In this document: positions 8,120 through 15,955 of the stretch, piece after piece
How the letters are laid out: each line of letters opens with the position of its first letter
Numbering within the stretch: position 1 is the stretch's first letter
Origin: an uncultured Lachnospiraceae bacterium
GTDB taxonomy: Bacteria; Bacillota; Clostridia; Lachnospirales; Lachnospiraceae
Direction of reading: 5' to 3'
NCBI GenBank assembly: GCA_945864145.1
Contig: CAMBAN010000019.1
Coordinates: 1-35,022 of the forward strand
DNA length: 35,022 bases
Program-made: the position numbers and the translations under genes
Notes under the pieces: generated by a model
Told to the model about the DNA's origin: nothing
Seen by the model: the letters and a program-made list of their open reading frames with translations, nothing else
Database searches by the model: none

Positions 8120-9122
8120 TATTTGCTCTATAGATACATTTTCCGGTAGAACCTCTGACAATCAATGACGGCCTTAATAAAGAGCGAGAGATAGGTACTT
8201 TTGCAATGAGCCAGAAAAGTGCAGCATATGCGTTTTTGCCTAAATCAATACGATCCTGATTGATGGTAGTAAGACCTGGTGTAATCTGTTCTGCAATTGG
8301 CAGATTATCAAAGCCGATGACACTGATATCCTCTGGTACACGGATATGCAATCTTTTACATTCTTTTATGACACCGACTGCAAGCAAATCATTACCACAG
8401 ATGATTGCGGTAGCACCGTTTTCTATCAATGTAGAGCAATGATATTTGGCACTTTCTTCTACGTAATGACCATGTGCAATCAGATTTTCCTGAAGAGGGA
8501 GCTCGTGATTTTGCATACTCATATAATAGGCTTCATAACGGTTTGTTGTAATCATGGAGTCCTTTGAACCGTTAAGAAGGGCAATTCTCGTGTGACCTAA
8601 TTCTTCCAAATGCTCAATCGCAACGTCAATACCTTCATAGCTATCCGTACCAATGTAGCAGACATTGGGATTTTTTCGAATATAATTATCTAACAGAACG
8701 GTTGGGATAGTAGTAGTTTCAAACTGCTTCATCCAAGGATCCTTCAAGGCAAGCCCAAGATGAAATCCACCGTGATAGTTGTGTTTTGTCATATATCTGT
8801 CATAGGGTTCGAGCTTTTGTAATTCCGGTGTGAGCTCTACAATATCTACATGCCAGTTATTTCTGTAGGCAGCCTGTTTAAAACCTAGCACCAAATCAAA
8901 ACCAAAATCTTTTTCTTCTTTATAGAGCATATTTTCAATAAAAAGACATAAGCGCTTTTTACTTTCTCTCTTCATTTTTTTACTGACATATCCCATTTCA
9001 ATAGAAGTATCAATAACAAGCTGTTTTAAATCCGGGCTGATGTCACTTGCATCATTTAATCCTTTGGAAACAGTGCTTGGAGCAATTCCCAATTTATCAG
9101 CAATATCTTTTATAGTAACCAT
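8106..9122 (-). CDS. LacI family transcriptional regulator
   Basis: A 338-residue repressor. The N-terminal helix-turn-helix and hinge (VTIKDIADKLGIAPSTVSKGLND, about residues 2-25) are followed by a periplasmic-binding-protein-like sugar-sensing domain (GGFHLGLA, YIGTDSYEGIDVAIEHLEELGHTRIALLNGS, AIICGNDLLAVGVIKE, ISVIGFDNLPIAEQITPGLTTINQD). The start at 9122 is preceded by GGGAGG with short spacing; an ATG four codons upstream lies inside that site and is less likely. It is divergent from the giant amylase gene, so control of starch or maltodextrin use is the natural inference. Confidence 0.88.
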   Translation of the reverse strand: MVTIKDIADKLGIAPSTVSKGLNDASDISPDLKQLVIDTSIEMGYVSKKMKRESKKRLCLFIENMLYKEEKDFGFDLVLGFKQAAYRNNWHVDIVELTPELQKLEPYDRYMTKHNYHGGFHLGLALKDPWMKQFETTTIPTVLLDNYIRKNPNVCYIGTDSYEGIDVAIEHLEELGHTRIALLNGSKDSMITTNRYEAYYMSMQNHELPLQENLIAHGHYVEESAKYHCSTLIENGATAIICGNDLLAVGVIKECKRLHIRVPEDISVIGFDNLPIAEQITPGLTTINQDRIDLGKNAYAALFWLIAKVPISRSLLRPSLIVRGSTGKCIYRANTGLS

Positions 9123-9151
9123 GTTGCCTCCCATTACACAAAAAAATGTTT

Positions 9152-9163
9152 CGAAAAATTTCG
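9152..9163. promoter_or_regulatory. Possible LacI-type operator
   Basis: CGAAAAATTTCG is a short perfect palindrome 30 bases before the LacI gene. Similar CGAAA/TTTCG half-sites recur at about 9316-9355 in front of the amylase. The assignment as an operator is speculative. Confidence 0.25.
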
Positions 9164-9280
9164 CTATTCAATTTAATATCATACAATAGGAAAATAGGGA
9201 AAGCAAGCAGGAATATTATTTTCAACGAAATGTACAAAATGCAGGAAAAAATATTGTTATTTATTACGTTTGTATACAGA

Positions 9281-9309
9281 TTGTACAAAACGAAAAACCA
9301 TTATATAAT
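9281..9309 (+). promoter_or_regulatory. Predicted promoter of the amylase gene
   Basis: TTGTAC (9281-9286), a 17-base spacer and perfect TATAAT (9304-9309). This leaves a leader of about 80 bases before the ATG at 9395, which has GGGAGG upstream. Confidence 0.6.
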
Positions 9310-9394
9310 AAAAAAGCGAAATAAAACGAAATTATGTCAACAACAGGTTTCGATATTTTGCATGGGTTAGTATAAATATTAGGGAGGAAATTTA

Positions 9395-12300
9395 ATGCGA
9401 AGGAAATGGACGAAGCATGCAAGCACGAAGACTATGGCATGGGTTTTAGCAGCAGCGATGCTGACCGGTGCATGTCCGATTGCTACCAGTGCAGAGGAGG
9501 AAAAAGAGGTATCAGAAGAGGAAACGCAGGAGACCTCAGAGGAAGAAGCTGAGGACAGTACTGATACAGTGGCAACAGAAGAAACTTCGGAAGAAGAAAC
9601 TTTGGAAGAAGAAACTTCAGAAGAAAACTCAGAAGAAGAAACTGACGAGGAAGAGACAACAGAGGAAAGCACAGAGGACTCTACAGAAGAGGAAACGAAA
9701 GCATCTTTACTTTCTTCTGCCAGAATTGGAAACGTTACCAAAACATGTCCGACAATTGGAGACAATGGAGAAGTAACCTTCCACTATTATCCAAGTGATG
9801 ATGAAAAGGTAACATCAGCTTATGTAAAGGGCTCTTGGGATGGTAGCTGGGGCGTGTATTTTGACATGTCTGAGGATGAAAATGGTGTTTGGAGTGTTAC
9901 CACAGATCAGCTTGCTTTAGATACCAGCTATGAATATGGTATTGTAGTAAATGATAATTGGGTAGGCGATCCAACGAACCCAAGAAACGGCGGCAACTCT
10001 CAGATTTTGAGAAATCCGGTTGCTAATTCTGACGGTAGTGTCACTATTTTCTATTATCCGCAGGGAGATGAGGATGTGACCTTATACTATAAAGAAGAGG
10101 ACGACAGCAGTTATGCAAGTGTAGAAATGACAGCAGATGCAAACCACAGTGCATTGCTTTCTGCAACTGTTTCAGAGACTGGTACTTATTCTTACTATTT
10201 TACAGTAGACGGAACAGAGACTGAGGATAAAAACTGCAAGGACGCAAGCTTTACCATATCGAAGCTTCCGGAAGATGATGCATCAGTAAAAAGTCCTGTG
10301 ATAGATGGTAAAAAGGTTACTTTTTCTTACTTCGCACCAACAGCAAAGGCTGTTTATGTAGCAGGTAATATGAATGACTGGAATGCCAGCAAAAATATTA
10401 TGAGCTATCAGGCAAAGACAGGATTCTGGATTTTAGAAATGGAGCTTGATCCGGGTGACTATCAATACAAATTCGTAGTAGACGGAAGTTGGGTGACAGA
10501 TCCCAGAAATGAAGTGGAAAAGGATTCAAACAGTGCTTTTACTATCGAAATGACAGATGATGATGTAAAGAGTCCTGTAATGAATGCTAACAATACAACA
10601 GTGACCTTTAACTATTATAATAAGACAGCTTCTACAGTAACACTTGCTGGTTCTATGAACGGATGGGATAAAGCAAAAAATCCTATGAGTTATGATAGTG
10701 AAACAGGTTTTTGGACGATTTCCATGAAACTTGAGCCAGGCACCTACGAATATAAATTTGTAGTAGATGATAACGATTGGAAAAACGACCCAAGAAACAG
10801 CGAAAAAGCAAGTAACGGCAATAGCCTTTTAACGATTGAAGAAAAAGCATATACCTATCATATTTATTACTATACTAAAGACTTCTCATCTGCAGATGCT
10901 GCAAAGATGTGGATTTGGCAGGATGGAACGAATGGTATAGAGTATGATTTTGATGAGTTTGTGACTCTTGAAGACGGAAATGAATGGTTACTTGCTGATG
11001 TCAATGTAGACTTAAGTGCTATCAATATCATTCCAAAGGCAGCAGGTACCTGGAATGGACAGGACAGCACAAAGGTATTTGCAAATACAAATGATGACAA
11101 AAATGTTACTATTTATTTGATTGATGATGATACGAAAGTATACACAGAGCTTCCTGATGTTACACAGGAGGTAGTATATGACAGATATGTCATGATTGAA
11201 TATGAAAGAGAAAATGGCGATTATGATGGATGGAATATCTATAGCTGGAATACCGGTATCAAATCAGAATATGTAGTAGATTTTACTGAAATTGATGGGA
11301 AAATGGTAGCCTTTTTGCCGGTTGATAATACCAAGGAAAGCGTTTCCTTCTGTATGAGAAGAAGTGAGGAAGGAAATCCATGGGCAGAAAAGGATGGTGG
11401 AGACCATAACGTAAGCATTCCGTTAGATCAGAACTATGTAAAAGCACAGTTTGTTCAGGGAGAAGGTATTGTAGGAAATCTGCCATACAATACAGGTTAT
11501 GAGACAGTAGTAAAAGAGCAGAAGGTAAGCTTTTACTACAGAGATGATGAGAAGTATAAAGCATATACTGAGGATGAGCTGGAGGGTAAAGTTTCTTTCG
11601 TATATGATGGTAAAGACTATGAAATGAGCTATGATGCTGACAATGAGAGATACGTTGCAGTGTTAGACTTGGAAGCAGGACAGCATGCGTATGGTTATAA
11701 AGTAGACGGGGAGCTTGTCTTAGATAAGTATAATACTAATACAACAGTAGTTGATGGTACAACTTATTCTCTGTTTGAGTATAAGACATTCGAACTTGCA
11801 CCAACAGCAAGTGTAGAGCCAGGCTCTATCAATTACAATCAAAATGCGGTATTAACTGTTTCTTTGGGAGAGGGTATTTCAGAAGATTTAACAGTAGCAG
11901 AAATTTATGCAGATTTAAGTGCATTAGGACAAAGCAGTAAATTTGCCATTGATCCGGCGTTATTGGAGGGTACTATTGCTGTAAAGGATACTGTTTCAGC
12001 AGGAAAGAAGAATATTCCTGTTACAATCATTGACCAGTATGGAAATGCATATGAAACAGAAGCAAGTGTAACAGTTACAAAGCGTTATGCAGGCAATGAT
12101 TTTGACTGGGACGAGGCTGTAATCTATTTTGCAGTAACAGACAGATTTTTTGATGGAAACAGTGCAAACAATGATGCATATGGTACAGGAAGCTATGACT
12201 TGACACAGGGTTCTATGTATCATGGCGGAGATTTTGCAGGCTTAACACAGAAGCTTGATTATTTACAGTCACTTGGTGTAAATACGGTATGGATTACTCC

Positions 12301-14206
12301 AATTGTAGAAAACACCGAGTATATCGTAGCATGTGATGGATATGCAGGACAGACAAATGCAGGTTATCATGGATACTGGGCAAGTGATTTCCAGACTTTA
12401 AACAAGCATTTAGGAACAGAGGAAGAGTTCAGCCAGTTGATTTCAGAGCTTCATAAGCGTGGCATGAAGCTTATGGTGGATGTGGTATTGAACCATGCAG
12501 GCTATACAACAGAGGATTTATTTAACAACACCTTTATCGAAGGCAAGAACATGCTTCGTGACAGTTCTACAACTGTTAAGGGCGATGATAAAAAAGATGC
12601 ACTTTCAAATCTTCCTGATTTTGTAACAGAAGACCCTGATGTAAGAGCTCTTTTAGTAGAATGGCAGACTTCATGGATTAGCAACTATGATATTGATTAT
12701 TACAGAGTAGATACAGTAAAGCATGTAGATGATATTACCTGGAAAGCATTTAAAAATGCACTGACAAAAGAAAATCCATCCTTCAAGATGATTGGAGAAT
12801 ATGCCGGAGCAGGATATGCAACAAGCTTTGGACAGCTTGGTACCGGACAGATGGATTCTTTACTGGATTTTGACTTTAATGATCAGGCATTAAACTTCTG
12901 TAGCGGAAAACTGACAGATGTAGAGAAATTCCTGGAGAATAGAAACAGTGCAATTGACAACACTGCAACAATGGGAAGCTTCATAGGAAGCCATGATGAA
13001 GATGGTTTTATGTATCGTTTAGAAAAAGAAAGAGGATTCAACGCAGATACTGCTTATGCATTAAGCAAGGTTGCTGCTACTTTACAGATTACTGCAAAGG
13101 GACAGCCGGTCATCTACTATGGTGAGGAGCTTGGCTTAACCGGTGCAAACAATTATCCATATCAGGATAACAGATATGACTTTGCGTGGGATAAAGCAAA
13201 TTCAGATAATGATATGTTAAATCATTATAAGACCTTACTGAATATCAGAAATGAATATACAGATGTTTTTGCAAAGGGAACAAGAAGTACAGCTTTTGTT
13301 GATGATGCAGAGGGTATTCTGGTAGCAGAAAGAAGCTATGGTGAGGATGCTTTACTTGTTGCCATGAATATCAATACAGAGGAAAAAACAGTAAGTCTGG
13401 AAGCTTTACAGGCAAATACTTCCTATATTGATTTATATGCAGATAAAGTTTATAAGACAGATGCAACAGGTACTTTGACAGTTACCATTCCTTCTGCTCA
13501 GAATGGTGGTACTATGATTTTAAAGAAGACTGCAAAACAGGATATCGTGATTGATATTTCAGATGTTGTTAACACTGGAAACAGCGATTCAAACACAAAT
13601 GACTCTTCTGCTTCAGTGATTACTACTGTTTCAGAAGTAACAAGAGTAACAGAGCCTACCTTCAAAAATATGGATGGAACTGTTGTAAGAGGCTGGGATA
13701 ATGTAGTAAAGGCATATATTGAAAGTGCAGAGCAGGAACAGGTACCACTGGCAAGTAATGTGTTAGCTGCACAAAGACGATACATTGACATTACACTTGA
13801 CAAGAATGTCATAAAAATGATTCCACAAAGCTCTGTAAAGCTTATGGCAGAAAGTGGTGCAGATTTCAGATTTGTATTTGGTAAAGACGTTGCATATACC
13901 TTTGACCATGCTACTTTGGCAGGTATCAAAGGAAACTTAAACATGAATGTAAACGTTACAACAGATAAGGATTTTGGACAGGGCTTCAAAGCGATAGTAC
14001 TTGATCCTGCAACTGATATAAATACAGATACAAGAGTTTCCATGGCAGTACAGGTTGGTGCAGAAAATGCAGGAAAGGTTGCATTCCTGTTCCGTAGAAA
14101 CAGGGAAACTGCTCAGATGGAACCGGCAGGATTTATCTGGATTGATGCAAATGGAGGTATCGCTGTGCATGATGCAGCATACACAGATTTTGTTATTTTG
14201 TACTAA
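9395..14206 (+). CDS. Secreted multimodular GH13 alpha-amylase/amylopullulanase
   Basis: A 1603-residue secreted glycoside hydrolase. Residues 1-32 are a signal peptide (WVLAAAMLTGACPIATSAEEE). Residues 33-105 are a Glu/Thr/Ser-rich acidic linker. Four E-set/CBM48-like starch-binding modules follow at about 126-206, 207-290, 299-386 and 393-482 (VYVAGNMNDWN, VTLAGSMNGWD). Two pullulanase-associated (PUD/CBM41-like) modules lie at about 486-586 and 597-689, and two more beta modules at about 707-897. The GH13 barrel starts near 903, with region I DVVLNHAG, nucleophile Asp1106 (YYRVDTVKHV), acid/base Glu1135 (MIGEYAG) and Asp1201 (IGSHDED). A C-terminal unrecognised module spans about 1412-1603. 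It should cut alpha-1,4 (possibly alpha-1,6) bonds of starch outside the cell. No LPXTG anchor is seen. Confidence 0.88.
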   Translation: MRRKWTKHASTKTMAWVLAAAMLTGACPIATSAEEEKEVSEEETQETSEEEAEDSTDTVATEETSEEETLEEETSEENSEEETDEEETTEESTEDSTEEETKASLLSSARIGNVTKTCPTIGDNGEVTFHYYPSDDEKVTSAYVKGSWDGSWGVYFDMSEDENGVWSVTTDQLALDTSYEYGIVVNDNWVGDPTNPRNGGNSQILRNPVANSDGSVTIFYYPQGDEDVTLYYKEEDDSSYASVEMTADANHSALLSATVSETGTYSYYFTVDGTETEDKNCKDASFTISKLPEDDASVKSPVIDGKKVTFSYFAPTAKAVYVAGNMNDWNASKNIMSYQAKTGFWILEMELDPGDYQYKFVVDGSWVTDPRNEVEKDSNSAFTIEMTDDDVKSPVMNANNTTVTFNYYNKTASTVTLAGSMNGWDKAKNPMSYDSETGFWTISMKLEPGTYEYKFVVDDNDWKNDPRNSEKASNGNSLLTIEEKAYTYHIYYYTKDFSSADAAKMWIWQDGTNGIEYDFDEFVTLEDGNEWLLADVNVDLSAINIIPKAAGTWNGQDSTKVFANTNDDKNVTIYLIDDDTKVYTELPDVTQEVVYDRYVMIEYERENGDYDGWNIYSWNTGIKSEYVVDFTEIDGKMVAFLPVDNTKESVSFCMRRSEEGNPWAEKDGGDHNVSIPLDQNYVKAQFVQGEGIVGNLPYNTGYETVVKEQKVSFYYRDDEKYKAYTEDELEGKVSFVYDGKDYEMSYDADNERYVAVLDLEAGQHAYGYKVDGELVLDKYNTNTTVVDGTTYSLFEYKTFELAPTASVEPGSINYNQNAVLTVSLGEGISEDLTVAEIYADLSALGQSSKFAIDPALLEGTIAVKDTVSAGKKNIPVTIIDQYGNAYETEASVTVTKRYAGNDFDWDEAVIYFAVTDRFFDGNSANNDAYGTGSYDLTQGSMYHGGDFAGLTQKLDYLQSLGVNTVWITPIVENTEYIVACDGYAGQTNAGYHGYWASDFQTLNKHLGTEEEFSQLISELHKRGMKLMVDVVLNHAGYTTEDLFNNTFIEGKNMLRDSSTTVKGDDKKDALSNLPDFVTEDPDVRALLVEWQTSWISNYDIDYYRVDTVKHVDDITWKAFKNALTKENPSFKMIGEYAGAGYATSFGQLGTGQMDSLLDFDFNDQALNFCSGKLTDVEKFLENRNSAIDNTATMGSFIGSHDEDGFMYRLEKERGFNADTAYALSKVAATLQITAKGQPVIYYGEELGLTGANNYPYQDNRYDFAWDKANSDNDMLNHYKTLLNIRNEYTDVFAKGTRSTAFVDDAEGILVAERSYGEDALLVAMNINTEEKTVSLEALQANTSYIDLYADKVYKTDATGTLTVTIPSAQNGGTMILKKTAKQDIVIDISDVVNTGNSDSNTNDSSASVITTVSEVTRVTEPTFKNMDGTVVRGWDNVVKAYIESAEQEQVPLASNVLAAQRRYIDITLDKNVIKMIPQSSVKLMAESGADFRFVFGKDVAYTFDHATLAGIKGNLNMNVNVTTDKDFGQGFKAIVLDPATDINTDTRVSMAVQVGAENAGKVAFLFRRNRETAQMEPAGFIWIDANGGIAVHDAAYTDFVILY
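9569..9690 (+). repeat. Acidic-linker codon repeats in the amylase gene
   Basis: Imperfect short tandem repeats of a GAAGAAGAAACTTCG-like unit encode the EETSEEE-type acidic linker after the signal peptide. All units are multiples of three bases, so copy-number change would keep the frame. Confidence 0.6.
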
Positions 14207-14230
14207 ATAACGAGAAAATATAATGTTCAA

Positions 14231-14277
14231 CAAGTAAAAGGCAATTTTTGTGCAAAAAAATGTCAATTTTTTACTTG
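14231..14277. terminator. Long AT-rich hairpin after the amylase gene
   Basis: CAAGTAAAA (14231-14239) pairs with TTTTACTTG (14269-14277), and the inner A and T runs can extend the stem. It probably ends amylase transcription. Its 3' arm overlaps the -35 box of the atp promoter. Confidence 0.5.
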
Positions 14278-14302
14278 AAACACACACAATTAGAGCTATA
14301 AT
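14275..14302 (+). promoter_or_regulatory. Predicted atp operon promoter
   Basis: TTGAAA (14275-14280), 16-base spacer, TATAAT (14297-14302). It leaves a leader of about 190 bases before atpB that contains a terminator-like hairpin. Confidence 0.65.
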
Positions 14303-14321
14303 AATATTGGAACGTTCGAAG

Positions 14322-14348
14322 GGGGGAACTTGTAGAGTTTCCCCTTTT
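14322..14348 (+). terminator. Terminator-like hairpin in the atp leader
   Basis: GGGGGAACT (14322-14330) pairs with AGTTTCCCC (14336-14344) through one G-U pair, followed by TTTT at 14345-14348. It starts only about 13 bases after the expected transcription start, so it could act as an attenuator or as a 5' stability hairpin. The remaining leader, 14349-14502, shows no gene. Confidence 0.5.
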
Positions 14349-14502
14349 GTCGTTTTGAAAGATTATTGTAGCTCTTTTATGTGTTTATTATTGGTCATTC
14401 TTTCAAAATTGTCTGTTTCTATTTTTGAGAGAGATGTATACAATATGTTCCGAAGCAAGATACAATAATCAAAAAAAATAATGGGAAGGAGATGAGTGAA
14501 GG

Positions 14503-15189
14503 ATGGAAGAAATCGCAAGTGAACTGAAAGCGATGCTGAACGTTGATACTGCGTTTACGATTCCTGTTTTGGGTGGAATTGAAATTGCAGAGTCAGTAGT
14601 CATTACTTGGGTAGTTATGGCTGTGATGTTATTATTTGCCATCTGTATGACACGAAATCTTAAAGTGGAAAACCCTGGGAAAAGACAACTGATCTTGGAA
14701 ACCTGTGTGACCGGACTTCAGAATATGGTCAAAGGTATTATTGGAGAAGAAGGAAAACAGTATGTGGAATATTTAGTTACTGTTATTGTATTTATCGGTA
14801 TATCCAATATTATCGGACTGTTTGGTATGAAGCCGCCTACAAAGGATTTGAACGTGACAGCAGGTCTTGCTGTTATGAGTATTATCTTGATTGAGTACGC
14901 AGGCATTCATGCAAAGGGTACAAAAAAATGGTTACATAGCTTTGCGGAGCCGGTAGCAATCATCGCACCATTGAATGTACTGGAGATTTTTATCAGACCA
15001 TTATCGTTGTGTATGCGACTTTTTGGTAATGTACTTGGTGCATTTGTAGTTATGGAATTATTAAAGATGATTATGCCTGCTATTTTACCAATTCCATTCA
15101 GCTTATACTTTGATGTATTTGATGGATTGATTCAGGCATATGTATTCGTATTCTTGACAGGCTTGTTTATTAAAGAAGCTGTTGAATAA
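14503..15189 (+). CDS. atpB: ATP synthase F0 subunit a
   Basis: A 228-residue integral membrane protein with five to six membrane segments; it forms the ion half-channels next to the c ring. The essential arginine is Arg172 in PLSLCMRLFGNVLGA, and the C-terminal QAYVFVFLTGLFIKEA matches the last family helix. The start is set by an AAGG directly upstream and GGAAGGAG further up. It is the first gene of the operon; the usual small upstream gene atpI is not seen. Confidence 0.95.
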   Translation: MEEIASELKAMLNVDTAFTIPVLGGIEIAESVVITWVVMAVMLLFAICMTRNLKVENPGKRQLILETCVTGLQNMVKGIIGEEGKQYVEYLVTVIVFIGISNIIGLFGMKPPTKDLNVTAGLAVMSIILIEYAGIHAKGTKKWLHSFAEPVAIIAPLNVLEIFIRPLSLCMRLFGNVLGAFVVMELLKMIMPAILPIPFSLYFDVFDGLIQAYVFVFLTGLFIKEAVE

Positions 15190-15217
15190 AATTTAGAAAA
15201 CAAAGGAGAATAAAAAC

Positions 15218-15445
15218 ATGGTTGGTAGTATTTTAGGTATTGGAGCAGGTATTGCAGTTTTAACAGGTATTGGAGCAGGTATTGGTATCGGTATTGCAAC
15301 AGGTAAGGCAACAGAAGCAGTTGCAAGACAGCCGGAAGCAGAAGGAAAGATTTCTAAGCTGTTACTTTTAGGATGTGCTCTTGCAGAGGCAACCGCTATT
15401 TACGGTTTCGTTATCGCTATCTTAGTCATTATGTTCTTAGGATAA
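15218..15445 (+). CDS. atpE: ATP synthase F0 subunit c
   Basis: A 75-residue hairpin of two membrane helices joined by the polar loop ARQPEAEGK that contacts gamma and epsilon. The ion-carrying carboxylate is Glu57 in [12 protein letters not shown]. Helix 1 lacks the Gln, and the residue after Glu57 is Ala, not Ser or Thr, so the usual sodium-binding signature is absent and proton coupling is inferred. A strong AAAGGAG lies before the ATG. Confidence 0.95.
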   Translation: MVGSILGIGAGIAVLTGIGAGIGIGIATGKATEAVARQPEAEGKISKLLLLGCALAEATAIYGFVIAILVIMFLG

Positions 15446-15472
15446 AAAATTTAGAAAAAGTAGGAGAAGATT

Positions 15473-15955
15473 ATGCTTAGAATAGATATTAATCTGGTCT
15501 TCACAATCATCAACTTACTGGTTCTTTATTTCTTAATGAAAAAGTTCTTGTTCAAGCCAGTGAACAATATTATTGCTAAGAGAGAAGAAGCAATTAAGAA
15601 ACAGTTTGACGATGCAGATGAAGCAAAGAAACAGGCTGATGAAACAAAGAAACAGTACGAGGCATCTCTTGCTGATGCAAAAGAAGAGTCTGCAAAAATT
15701 GTGCAGGAAGCAAAGGATAAGGCAAGAGTCGAGTATGACCGTATTGTGAAGTCAGCAGACGAAGAAGTAACTAAGAGATTACAGAAAGCAGAAGAAACTA
15801 TCGCAGAAGAAAAAGCCAAGAGCTTACGTGCTATGGAAGCAGAAATTGAAGGCTTGGTTGTAGCGGCAGCTTCAAAGGTTGTAGGAGAAAAAGTTTCGGT
15901 GGAAAACAGCCAGAAGCTTTATGATGATTTTTTAGCAGAAATGGGTGAAAAATAA
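15473..15955 (+). CDS. atpF: ATP synthase F0 subunit b
   Basis: A 160-residue stator protein. One N-terminal membrane helix (about residues 6-25, INLVFTIINLLVLYFLMKKF) is followed by a long charged coiled coil (EEAIKKQFDDADEAKKQADE...) that dimerises and reaches the delta subunit. Length is standard. Its stop codon shares one base with the start of the delta-alpha fusion gene, so translation of the two is coupled. Confidence 0.94.
   Translation: MLRIDINLVFTIINLLVLYFLMKKFLFKPVNNIIAKREEAIKKQFDDADEAKKQADETKKQYEASLADAKEESAKIVQEAKDKARVEYDRIVKSADEEVTKRLQKAEETIAEEKAKSLRAMEAEIEGLVVAAASKVVGEKVSVENSQKLYDDFLAEMGEK

Noticed and set aside
9379-9765. Ser/Val-rich minus-strand open frame
   Set aside because: It is the antisense of the Glu/Thr-rich linker of the amylase; the low complexity keeps several frames open.
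14250-14468. 72-codon open frame in the atp leader, in the place where atpI often lies
   Set aside because: It has only one short hydrophobic stretch, no AtpI pattern, and spans the promoter and the leader hairpin.
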